Of a stretch of DNA of 38,458 nucleotides, positions 16,258 to 23,786 are shown one piece after another. Position 1 is the first letter of the stretch, and every line of letters begins with the position of its first letter. Both the position numbers and the translations under genes were made by a program. A model generated the notes under the pieces. That model worked only from the letters and a program-made list of their open reading frames with translations. It was not told where the DNA came from and made no database searches. The stretch lies in the NCBI GenBank assembly GCA_015228815.1, contig JADGCV010000003.1, forward strand, positions 116,644 through 155,101. Direction: 5' to 3'. The stretch comes from Magnetococcales bacterium (GTDB lineage: Bacteria > Pseudomonadota > Magnetococcia > Magnetococcales > UBA8363).

Positions 16258-17991
16258 TTATCCGAGCTTCCAGAGTGAAGACAGATATTTTGCGTTGATG
16301 AAGAAGTAGACGACAAAGGACAGCAGGAATACCAGGGCCAATACGAAGGTTCCCTTGGCTTCGGTGGCCTTGGCGCTGCCGGTATCTTCGATGGGGCTGA
16401 GTTCCAGCTTGTCGGGACGTTCCACCGTGTAGCTGGAGGCCGCCAACGGAAAGCCAAAGCTGGAGAACAAGGTCGCGCCATTGTCCAGGCGCTTGCCGAA
16501 GACCAGAGAGCCGACGGCGATGAGGCAATAGGAAGCGCCACCCACCGCGGCGAGCAAACCGCCGAATCCAGCCAGGCCCATCATGGTGATGGCGGTACCG
16601 GCAAACTGAAACTGGAGGCTGGCATCGGCAAAGTTGATGTCCCAGTGCCGACGGGGAACGCCCAGGGTGCCCGCGCCGAGCATGAAGAGGATCAACATCA
16701 ACATTCCGGCGGTGAAAATGTAGGGTTGCCATTTGGCCAATTGCGGCAGGATGAGCTGGCGACGGAACAGGACCGGAATCAAGAAGTAGGTAATGGCCAT
16801 GAATGCGAGCGTCGTGCCTACCGCGACGGTGGCGTGAAAATGGCCGGGGACGAAAATGGTGTTGTGAATGATCAGGTTGATCTGTTCGGTACCCATGACC
16901 ACTCCGGTGATACCGCCGATGAAACCGAAGACCATCAGGGAGAGGAACATGCCGGAGAAAACCGGATTTTCCCAGGGGGCCTTCTTGAGCCATTCGAACA
17001 AGCCGTTGTTGAACCCTTTTTTGCGCTGAGCCACCTCGATGGCGCCGGGAACGGTAAGTCCGTGAATCATGCTGGCCAGAACCGCCAGATACATGGCATA
17101 ACTGGTATTGAACACCTTCCAGGTGGAACCGATGCCCGGATCGACCAGGAGGTGGTGGGCGCTGGCAAGCTGCAAGAAAAGAATATAGAGCAGAAAGGCG
17201 CCACGGCTCACTTTTTCCGACATTGGTTTGGCGCCGAAAACGATGGCGGCGATGGCATACCACACCGCGACATGGGCCGAGACGTTGATCTGTTGGGAAG
17301 AGTGTCCCATGCCCCACCAGATGACACGATAAATGGCGGGATCGATGTTGCTGATCAAACCAACGGACCACAGAAAGGTGGGGATCAGGATGACCGCGCC
17401 CGTGGCGATCGTGAAAATGGCGATAATGGCGGCGGTGACGGCGCCGAAGGTCACCAGGGGGACGGAGCCGTCATAGGTTTTTTCGTCCTTGGCGACCACC
17501 AGCGTCGCCAGGAAAATAAAGCAACCGATCAACGCGCCCACGGCAAAGAGGATCAACCCCAGATAGAAGATCGGCTCCGCCTGCATGGGCACGTAGGAGG
17601 TGAACATGACGCTGGAATTGCCCCGCAGAAACGCCACCATGGCCAAAATGGACCCCAGCAGCATCAGGACAAAACCGATCCAGCCGATCATCGGCGTTGC
17701 CGGACGACACCGCAGCAGCGTCGAAGAGGCGAAGTAGAGTACCGCTACCTCGAAAAAGATGATCCAGAACAGCAGGATTGCCGTTCCATGCAGCGTCAGC
17801 GCCATGTAAAACGTCTCCGCATCCAATAAATGGATGCCGGGGGCGCGGGTGGCGGCCACCAGGAGACCGAAGATGCCACCGATCAGGAGGTAGACCACCC
17901 CCAATACGGCATGAGCCTTCATCAGAGACTCGGCCGATTTGTGAAAATACAGGCCCGAATCCGGGCATTGTCGAAACATTGCTACAGCCAT
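16258..17991 (-). CDS. B-family heme-copper oxidoreductase subunit I lacking the catalytic Tyr (sNOR-like)
   Basis: 577 aa, about 14 membrane helices; AAGGAG is 8 bases before the ATG. It aligns by eye with Thermus ba3 oxidase (B family), sharing HH-x-x-x-DPGI-x-x-TWK and HNT-x-x-VPGHFH. Metal ligands are present: H68 and H386 (low-spin heme), H384 (high-spin heme), and H230, H279, H280 (copper/iron B). In O2-reducing enzymes the residue four after the first of these is the cross-linked Tyr (GHPxVY); here the motif is GHSSQQ and the position is Gln234. NO reductases that arose from B-family oxidases (sNOR, NorSY of nitrifiers) also lack this Tyr. A glutamate (E369) sits near the active-site helix. 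With the nir operon next door, NO reduction is the likelier role; an unusual O2 reductase is the alternative. Confidence 0.8.
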   Translation of the reverse strand: MAVAMFRQCPDSGLYFHKSAESLMKAHAVLGVVYLLIGGIFGLLVAATRAPGIHLLDAETFYMALTLHGTAILLFWIIFFEVAVLYFASSTLLRCRPATPMIGWIGFVLMLLGSILAMVAFLRGNSSVMFTSYVPMQAEPIFYLGLILFAVGALIGCFIFLATLVVAKDEKTYDGSVPLVTFGAVTAAIIAIFTIATGAVILIPTFLWSVGLISNIDPAIYRVIWWGMGHSSQQINVSAHVAVWYAIAAIVFGAKPMSEKVSRGAFLLYILFLQLASAHHLLVDPGIGSTWKVFNTSYAMYLAVLASMIHGLTVPGAIEVAQRKKGFNNGLFEWLKKAPWENPVFSGMFLSLMVFGFIGGITGVVMGTEQINLIIHNTIFVPGHFHATVAVGTTLAFMAITYFLIPVLFRRQLILPQLAKWQPYIFTAGMLMLILFMLGAGTLGVPRRHWDINFADASLQFQFAGTAITMMGLAGFGGLLAAVGGASYCLIAVGSLVFGKRLDNGATLFSSFGFPLAASSYTVERPDKLELSPIEDTGSAKATEAKGTFVLALVFLLSFVVYFFINAKYLSSLWKLG

Positions 17992-18017
17992 TTGACAGCT
18001 CCTTTGGAATCAAGTCC

Positions 18018-18554
18018 TCATTTCACATAAATCTTGCCCAACATGGCATGGTGGCCGATGCCACAGAATTCGTTACAGACAACGCCAAATTCACCCGACT
18101 GCGTCGGCGTCATGGTAAACACCGTTTCGTATCCCGGAAGAATTTGCATGTTCATGTTGACCGGTTGCACGGAAAACCCATGTTGCACATCCAGTGAAGA
18201 GACATGCATGCGGTAGCTTTTGCCTTTTTCCAGTTCGAGGATGGGCCACCAGTCCCAGGTGCGACCCACCAGGTACACATCGCTGCCCTGGGGCGGGGCC
18301 ACCACGGGAATTTCCGCGCTCCCTTCCTTGCGTACCGTATACTGGTCCACCATGGCCTTGGCCTTGCTCTCAAACGCCTCGGGGGTGACCTGGTAGGCTT
18401 CGTTGGACAGGTTTTGATCGCCGTAGATGTGCCAGTACGGCATCCACAGGAAAAGCACCAGACACCAGATCAAGGCGATGGCAATCCACATGGCCTCGAT
18501 GGTGTGCAATTTTTCGTTCCACCATACTTTCGTTGCGGGGGGCATGATACTCAT
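18018..18554 (-). CDS. Heme-copper oxidoreductase subunit II with CuA site
   Basis: 178 aa. The ATG at 18554 has GGAAGGAG 9 bases upstream. One N-terminal membrane helix (about residues 18-40) anchors an exported cupredoxin domain. All CuA ligands are visible: H125 (DVQHGFSV), C160, E162, C164, H168 and M171 (CNEFCGIGHHAM). The single anchor and short length match subunit II of B-family enzymes. It would take electrons from a soluble cytochrome c or copper protein. The stop lies 26 bases before the subunit I start. Confidence 0.92.
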   Translation of the reverse strand: MSIMPPATKVWWNEKLHTIEAMWIAIALIWCLVLFLWMPYWHIYGDQNLSNEAYQVTPEAFESKAKAMVDQYTVRKEGSAEIPVVAPPQGSDVYLVGRTWDWWPILELEKGKSYRMHVSSLDVQHGFSVQPVNMNMQILPGYETVFTMTPTQSGEFGVVCNEFCGIGHHAMLGKIYVK

Positions 18555-18582
18555 GGACTCGTTCTCCTTCCTTGGTGTCGCT

Positions 18583-18741
18583 CTATCGGGCCAAAGGTAT
18601 GTTGACGACCTCGATGATGCCCCATATGACGTACAAAACTGTGGGTGATAACACACCTATAAAGAGAAGAAGGAACGGGTTGTCAAGAACTCTTTGCATA
18701 AACGGTACCTCGATACCAGTATCTTCTGTTTCTTTTTCCAT
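18583..18741 (-). CDS. Single-helix small subunit at the head of the sNOR-like operon
   Basis: 52 aa, beginning MEKETEDTGIEVPFMQRVL, with one hydrophobic helix (FLLLFIGVLSPTVLYVIWGII, split around a Ser-Pro) and ending IPLAR. The ATG at 18741 has GAGAGGG upstream, and the stop lies 28 bases before the subunit II start. Size, topology and position resemble subunit IIa of ba3-type enzymes, a single helix packed against subunit I. The homology itself cannot be shown at this length. Confidence 0.65.
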   Translation of the reverse strand: MEKETEDTGIEVPFMQRVLDNPFLLLFIGVLSPTVLYVIWGIIEVVNIPLAR

Positions 18742-18855
18742 GATGGCGCCCTCTCTTATGTTATAGAAATTGCATCTGACTGTTTGAATTCAAACCTCAG
18801 TTTCCGGAAAGACTACCAAAAAGCGATCCGTGCGGCATACGAAAAGAGGAGAGAA

Positions 18856-18869
18856 TTGATCCGGATCAG
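18856..18869 (-). promoter_or_regulatory. FNR/Dnr-type box upstream of the sNOR-like operon
   Basis: TTGATCCGGATCAG differs from the FNR consensus TTGAT-N4-ATCAA in only one base. Its centre is about 121 bases upstream of the small-subunit start, a reasonable place for a site near -41.5 with a leader of about 80 bases. CRP/FNR-family regulators that sense O2 or NO (FNR, Dnr, NnrR) use such sites at denitrification genes. Confidence 0.65.
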
Positions 18870-18991
18870 GTAGATAGTAAAAAGACTTGTGGCAAAAGGA
18901 GTTACATGGAGAGCAACCGTTCAGGGACAGTGCGTGGCCATCCACGACAGCCGCATTCCGGGGAATCCGGTCCGCTTGCGCGACCCGATGG

Positions 18992-20566
18992 TCAGTGGCT
19001 GGTTCCCGAGGAACGGTTTATTTTGTTGAAAACGTTATATTTTCCAACAGGTTTTTTCATGGGAATACGTTTGACCTCTTCCAGGGTGCCGCTGTCGTAC
19101 ACCACGAGCGCGCCATCCATTTCCCAGATGCTCAACAGGGCATGACGTCCATCCTTGGTGAATTCGACGTGCGCCGCGGTCTTTCCCGGGGCGGGACGCA
19201 GCGTTTTGACAATTTCCAGGGTGGATTTGTCGATGACATGGACCGAATCCTTGTTCGGACCCAGAAAAACATCGGCCCAGGCGTAGGGGGTGGCTTCGTG
19301 ACTGCGCAGGAAGAATCCAGGTCCCAACGTTTTGATGCGCTTGATGGTTTTCCATGTGTGCAAATCGACGACCGTGATTTCCCCCTCTTTCAGATTGGGG
19401 CTCGCCATGACGGTGGTATCCTGGTATTCCCAGGTGATCCCGGAGGCCAGATGCGGCATGCCGGCGATGTCGATCCGGGCGATCCCGCGCCCGACATTCA
19501 GGTTGACCACCTGTCCCGAAAGTCCGCTGCGGGAGGCGCCGATTAAATGATCATAGTTCTGGTCGAAGAAGAAATCATCCAGGACCGATTCCAACACAAT
19601 GCGACGGATGGGAAACGGACCCTTGGCCACCGGGCGCTCTTCACCCGAGGCGGCCTGGAAATCGTGGGTGGGGGCGGTCTCGACCGGACGCGCCTTGTCG
19701 TTGTAGGGAATCTCCCAGATTTCGGGCAAATCCTTGAGCGCAACAATAAAAGTATTGCGTGGCGCGGCGGTGTAGACGGCGCTGGGACGGGAACTTTTTC
19801 CCTGGTCATTGACGATGGGAATCATGTGTACCAGGGACAGGTCCCGTGCATCCAGCACCACCAGGGTATTGGGCAGGGTATTGGCCGCCATGATGTAGCG
19901 GCCATCTCCGGAGACAGCCACATTGCGTGTGTTGATCCCAACCCGTATTTCACAGGTCACTTGCAGACTGAAAAGGTCGAACTGGCTGATCCAGCCGTCG
20001 CGTGACGCCAGGATGGCGAAACGTCCATCCGGGGAATATTTGATGCCGCCGTGCAGGGCAAAGCGTGTGGGAAATCGATGAATCGGTTCCAATCGGTCGC
20101 CATCGAGCACGGTGGCGTGGTGATCACCCGCTTCCACCACCATGAACAGATTCATGGGGTCTGCCGCATGAACCGGTTGTCCCGGCAGACCGGTTCGATC
20201 ATGATGGACGACATGACTGGCCTCGATGGCCGCCTGGTTCCAGGAAACCGGAGTGGAACGGGGGGTATAGATGAATGTCACCAGGGATTGGATGTCGTCC
20301 GGGGACAGTTTTTGGTCGAAGCCGGGCATCTGGGTGGCGGGACGCCCTTTGGCGATGACCGCGATGGCCTCTTTTTTCGGGAACCGTTCGAGATTCTCCG
20401 GCAGCAGCGCCGGTCCCATGGCCCCCAGGCGGTCGATGTGATGGCATTGGGCGCAATGTTCCTGGTACAGGTCGGCGGTTTCCCGAGGTTCTCCGGCCAC
20501 GGCCAGACCTGCAATCATGAATGATACCCCGAACGATGGTGTCAGCCTGAATAGATTCATGATCAT
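18992..20566 (-). CDS. nirN: NirN-type cytochrome: c-heme domain plus heme d1 propeller
   Basis: 524 aa. The ATG at 20566 overlaps the nirJ stop (ATGA). A signal peptide (1-25, ending LAVAG) is followed by a cytochrome c domain with CAQCH (C38-C41-H42) and a probable distal Met in TQMPGF, then an eight-bladed beta-propeller similar to the d1 domain of NirS. NirN is a periplasmic paralogue of NirS that completes heme d1 by oxidising dihydro-d1. It is the last gene of the nir operon, and its end is about 120 bases from the box controlling the sNOR-like operon. It is told from NirS by context and by the separate nirS gene; an exact NirN/NirS split needs a tree. Confidence 0.85.
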   Translation of the reverse strand: MIMNLFRLTPSFGVSFMIAGLAVAGEPRETADLYQEHCAQCHHIDRLGAMGPALLPENLERFPKKEAIAVIAKGRPATQMPGFDQKLSPDDIQSLVTFIYTPRSTPVSWNQAAIEASHVVHHDRTGLPGQPVHAADPMNLFMVVEAGDHHATVLDGDRLEPIHRFPTRFALHGGIKYSPDGRFAILASRDGWISQFDLFSLQVTCEIRVGINTRNVAVSGDGRYIMAANTLPNTLVVLDARDLSLVHMIPIVNDQGKSSRPSAVYTAAPRNTFIVALKDLPEIWEIPYNDKARPVETAPTHDFQAASGEERPVAKGPFPIRRIVLESVLDDFFFDQNYDHLIGASRSGLSGQVVNLNVGRGIARIDIAGMPHLASGITWEYQDTTVMASPNLKEGEITVVDLHTWKTIKRIKTLGPGFFLRSHEATPYAWADVFLGPNKDSVHVIDKSTLEIVKTLRPAPGKTAAHVEFTKDGRHALLSIWEMDGALVVYDSGTLEEVKRIPMKKPVGKYNVFNKINRSSGTSH

Positions 20567-21732
20567 ATCCTCAAGTCTCCGACGATTTCTCCATCCGTAA
20601 GGTAACAACCGGGATCTTCGTTCCATGGGTCGCCTGTCGATTGGCAGGCCCTGACCCGCGTGTTGCCACCGCAGATGGACAGATAATGGCAACCGTGACA
20701 ACGTCCTTTGACCGGCCTGGGTTTCTGGCGCAGTTGTGCCAGAATGGGGTCGTCGTTGTCCTGCCAGATTGCGGAAAAAGGACGATTGCGCACATTGCCC
20801 AGACTGTGGTGACGCCAGAAAATGTCCGGATGGACCTCTCCCCGTTCATCGATGTTGGCGATTCCGACCCCCGACGCATTGCCTCCCCACTGGCGCAACA
20901 TTTTTTCCGCCCGATGTACCAGGTGGGGCCAATGATTCCGCACCCAAAACAGAAAATAGACCCCATCCGCATCATTGTTGCCGGTGACGATTTCACGCGC
21001 CGTCCCCGACTGGAGATCGTCATGACTCAGCGAAAACAACCAGTCCATGGTCTGTCGGATGGCCTGGTGGTCGGCGTCGGTGTCGCGGTTGGCCCATCCC
21101 CGTCCGGCATAGTTCCAGTGGGAAAGGTAAAACCGGTCCAGTTTTTCCTCGGTCATCAATTGAAACAATCCCGGCAAATCGGCGGCATTCTCCCTGGTCG
21201 GGGTGAAACGCAATCCCACCTTGACGCCCTGATCGCGGCAATTGCGGATTCCTTCCAGGGATTGGTCGAATGCTCCATCCACACCACGCATCCGGTCATG
21301 ATTGGTCCTCAGGCCATCCAGGCTGACGCCGACATAATGAAACCCAGCCTCGGCGATGCGTCTGGCCTTTTCCGTGTCCATCAACGTACCATTGCTTGAC
21401 AGTCCGACGTAGAATCCCAAGGCCCTTGCCCGTTCGGCAATGGTGAACAGGTCCGGATGCAACAGGGGTTCCCCGCCGGAGAGGATCAGGGCGGGTACGT
21501 TGCAAACCTTCAAATCGTCAAGCACCTGGAACATTTCGCGCAGGGAGAGTTCTCCATGAAATGTTTTGTTGGCCGATGCGGCGTAACAATGCGCGCAGGA
21601 AAGATTGCATCGTCGCAGCAAATTCCACACGACCACCGGGCCGGCGGGACGTTTTGGAGCGGAAGGACGTCCTGGTCGATCCGTGGTGCCGGGTTGCATC
21701 AGACGACGCATGAATCGGGTCAGCCGGAACAT
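20563..21732 (-). CDS. nirJ: NirJ, radical SAM enzyme of heme d1 synthesis
   Basis: 389 aa. The radical SAM motif is CNLSCAHC (C42-C46-C49), followed by SGGEPLLHP. The C-terminal SPASM-like region has the cysteine series CHGCHYLSICGGN and later cysteines in RACQSTGDP and PGC, for an auxiliary cluster. NirJ removes the propionates of 12,18-didecarboxysiroheme and installs the oxo groups of heme d1. Its start overlaps the end of the siroheme-decarboxylase fusion gene by 13 bases. Confidence 0.93.
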   Translation of the reverse strand: MFRLTRFMRRLMQPGTTDRPGRPSAPKRPAGPVVVWNLLRRCNLSCAHCYAASANKTFHGELSLREMFQVLDDLKVCNVPALILSGGEPLLHPDLFTIAERARALGFYVGLSSNGTLMDTEKARRIAEAGFHYVGVSLDGLRTNHDRMRGVDGAFDQSLEGIRNCRDQGVKVGLRFTPTRENAADLPGLFQLMTEEKLDRFYLSHWNYAGRGWANRDTDADHQAIRQTMDWLFSLSHDDLQSGTAREIVTGNNDADGVYFLFWVRNHWPHLVHRAEKMLRQWGGNASGVGIANIDERGEVHPDIFWRHHSLGNVRNRPFSAIWQDNDDPILAQLRQKPRPVKGRCHGCHYLSICGGNTRVRACQSTGDPWNEDPGCYLTDGEIVGDLRI

Positions 21733-22730
21733 GATGAAGTCTTTCTCGGGGATTGGATGCGCAGGCCGGTCTTTTTGAGAATGCGTGTGCTGTGCAATAC
21801 CTGGTATCCCTGGTGATCATTTCCGAGGATCTCTGCCAATGACGATACCTTGGTCGCCACGGCGTCGTGGTCGGGTCCATGAACCATGACGAACAGGTTG
21901 TATGGCCATGTGGGCCGATGGCGTGGTCGTATATAACAATGGGTCACAAAATCGAGCGTTCCAATGAGTTTGCCAAGCGCGGCAACCTTGTCGTCCGGCA
22001 CGTCCCAGACCGACATGCCGTTACCTGTCAACCCCAGACGATAATGGTTGGTTGCGGCGCCGATTCGTCGGATCCAGCCGCGGGCGATCATCCTTTGCAG
22101 CCGGTCCAGAAGTGTTGTGGTCGTCAAACCGATCGTTTCCGCGACGACCCGATAGGGTTCGGAAACCAAAGGAAGGCCTGTTTGCGTGGCGGTGATGATG
22201 GCATGGTCGATGGCATCGGGTTTTGCCGTGGCAGGAGACGTGATGTCCCTGACGGGCAGGGGACGGGTGTCGATATGGCCATCGTCGTCGAGATGTACCT
22301 GAAAGCCCAGACGAAATTCGTGCAGTTTGGGCAGGTCGAACACGGCAAGGCCGGTCAGGGATTCCAGGCGGGTCAGGACTGCCCTGATTTCATGTTCATG
22401 TTCCGTGGCCACGACGAACCACATGTTGAGTTCGTGATCACGGGCATAGTTGTGGGCAATTTCGGGTTGGGCGTTGACCAGGGTGGCTACGGTGTCAAAA
22501 TCCTGGGACGGGACGCGCATGGCCGCCAGGGTAAGGCCGCCTCCCATGAGCTCCGTATTGAAAAATGGACCGAAACGGGTCAGGTATCCGTCGTGAAGCA
22601 GCCCAGTCAGTTTTTCGATCAGGAATACTTCGTCCATGTGCAGATGGGCGGCAACGACGGCAAAGGGATGGGGATCAAGGGGAAAATCATTTTGCAGATG
22701 ATTGATGATACGGATGGCGAATGGATCCAT
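21720..22730 (-). CDS. nirDL: Siroheme decarboxylase, fused two-domain type (NirDL/NirGH)
   Basis: 336 aa made of two AsnC/Lrp-like halves. Residues 1-165 are of the NirD/NirG type with EIAHNYARDHELNMWFVV; residues 185-325 are of the NirL/NirH type with THCYIRPR and WPYNLFVMVHG. The family removes the C12 and C18 acetate carboxyls of siroheme to give didecarboxysiroheme. Fused NirDL occurs in some denitrifiers. Here it stands beside two separate single-domain paralogues, so four half-units are encoded in total, as in the nirDLGH set. Which pair is catalytic cannot be told from sequence alone. Confidence 0.9.
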   Translation of the reverse strand: MDPFAIRIINHLQNDFPLDPHPFAVVAAHLHMDEVFLIEKLTGLLHDGYLTRFGPFFNTELMGGGLTLAAMRVPSQDFDTVATLVNAQPEIAHNYARDHELNMWFVVATEHEHEIRAVLTRLESLTGLAVFDLPKLHEFRLGFQVHLDDDGHIDTRPLPVRDITSPATAKPDAIDHAIITATQTGLPLVSEPYRVVAETIGLTTTTLLDRLQRMIARGWIRRIGAATNHYRLGLTGNGMSVWDVPDDKVAALGKLIGTLDFVTHCYIRPRHRPTWPYNLFVMVHGPDHDAVATKVSSLAEILGNDHQGYQVLHSTRILKKTGLRIQSPRKTSSCSG

Positions 22731-22756
22731 GAAACAATCTCCGTGGACGTGTATCT

Positions 22757-22811
22757 CCCAGACCCCTTTTTTCTTTCAATAATGAAACCCGGAGGGTCCC
22801 TGGGCAGTTAC
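22757..22811. repeat. Dispersed repeat, copy A (about 55 bp)
   Basis: The stretch runs from CCCAGACCCCTTTTTTC to GGGCAGTTACG and matches, in reverse orientation, positions 38298-38352. Both copies share the poly-T/CTTTCAATAAT core and the TGGGCAGTTAC end, with differences in the middle. It lies between the NirDL fusion gene and the upstream decarboxylase gene and runs into the 3' end of the latter. Confidence 0.8.
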
Positions 22812-23285
22812 GTCAAAATATCTGGCACCACACTGTTTGAAACGACGGCGGCTGAACAGTATCTGTCTGGGAAAAGCTGTCAAACCACAACCTTTGGTAA
22901 TAATATCGGCACGATGAAGGGTCTCTTCCCGCCTTTGACCATGAATCATGCAGTAAAAATTATAAGGCCATCGGGGCAGAACACGTTTGCGCAAATAACT
23001 CAAGGAAACAAAATCGAAAGAAAGAACTTTTTCTCCCGCCTCCCGAACCATCCGGTCGGGAAGGTCCCACACCGCCATGGCATTGGCACGGTAGCCCAAC
23101 TCATGGTGATGCACGATGACCCCGGCACGCTTGATGACACCCTTGGCATGCAGTTCCCGTAACCCTTCCAGGACGTCCATCTCACTCAATCCCAGGGTCA
23201 AACCAATTTCGTGATAGGGACGCGGTACAAGAGGAAAACCATTCTGCACCGCGACCACCAATTGTTGTTCCTGAATGGTAAGCAT
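22776..23285 (-). CDS. nirH: Siroheme decarboxylase-type protein, NirL/NirH class
   Basis: 169 aa, one AsnC/Lrp-like unit with a winged-helix start (PLVPRPYHEIGLTLGLSE) and the class signature SLSYLRKR followed by WPYNFYCMIHG. Upstream, the NirD/G-type gene ends three bases before it, so the two are translated together and probably form a heterodimer. The last 12 or so codons (VTAQGPSGFHY region) lie in the dispersed repeat at 22757-22811, so the natural C-terminus was probably replaced when that element arrived. Assignment to NirL or NirH is arbitrary. Confidence 0.82.
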   Translation of the reverse strand: MLTIQEQQLVVAVQNGFPLVPRPYHEIGLTLGLSEMDVLEGLRELHAKGVIKRAGVIVHHHELGYRANAMAVWDLPDRMVREAGEKVLSFDFVSLSYLRKRVLPRWPYNFYCMIHGQRREETLHRADIITKGCGLTAFPRQILFSRRRFKQCGARYFDVTAQGPSGFHY

Positions 23286-23288
23286 GAA

Positions 23289-23783
23289 CTAGCGACCGAT
23301 CTCGAAACCAAGGTTGATGTAAAATTCCTCTTCCATCGGCATGGAATAAACCTGCAAACGGCTTTTGCGTTCAATTTCATCGATGATCGCCTGAAGACGC
23401 GATGGCGACGCCGCCGTGATGACAAACCAAAGATTCAGTTCATGCTCACGCTCATAATTGTGATTGACCTCGTGAAAACCATTCACGATACCAACGACCT
23501 TTTCCAACTGCTCCGTCGGTACACACATGGCAGCCAGAGTGCTGGCTCCAACCCGGCGCGGACGCAAAACCACGCCGACGCGACTGATCAAACCGGCCTG
23601 CCGCAACAGACAGAGCCGTTCCAGAACCTCTTCCTCCGTGATGCCAAGCTGTTCGGCCAATGCCAGATAGGGTCTTGGAACCAATGGAAAATCCTGCTGA
23701 AACTCATTGAGCAGACGATAATCCAGGCCGGTCGTCGTCGTTGCCGCCATGATCGTGGTATCCCGCACGCTTGGGTGGCCCAT
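23289..23783 (-). CDS. nirG: Siroheme decarboxylase-type protein, NirD/NirG class
   Basis: 164 aa from an ATG at 23783; an ATG at 23750 would give 153 aa, and neither has a clear ribosome binding site. It has a winged-helix start (DFPLVPRPYLALAEQLGITE) and the class signature EVNHNYEREHELNLWFV. It follows nirF by 3 bases and is followed 3 bases on by its NirL/H-class partner. D or G cannot be told apart from the sequence alone. Confidence 0.85.
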   Translation of the reverse strand: MGHPSVRDTTIMAATTTTGLDYRLLNEFQQDFPLVPRPYLALAEQLGITEEEVLERLCLLRQAGLISRVGVVLRPRRVGASTLAAMCVPTEQLEKVVGIVNGFHEVNHNYEREHELNLWFVITAASPSRLQAIIDEIERKSRLQVYSMPMEEEFYINLGFEIGR

Positions 23784-23786
23784 GGA

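Noticed and set aside
16645-17829. 394-codon open frame on the plus strand
   Set aside because: It is the complement of subunit I, whose membrane helices read as charged Gln/Asp/Gly-rich sequence on this strand.
18783-18794. Palindrome TTTGAATTCAAA upstream of the small-subunit gene as an operator
   Set aside because: A 12-base AT palindrome is likely by chance in an AT-rich leader, and it does not match a regulator site I know. The FNR-type box nearby is the better candidate.
21867-23162. 431-codon open frame on the plus strand
   Set aside because: It is antisense to the NirDL fusion and the NirL/H-class gene, both of which have clear family motifs. High GC content produces such frames.
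22776-23285. Absence of His in the CYxR-type motif of the NirL/H-class protein as an inactivating change
   Set aside because: I recall the L/H-class motif having non-His residues there in functional operons, so I do not treat it as a defect.
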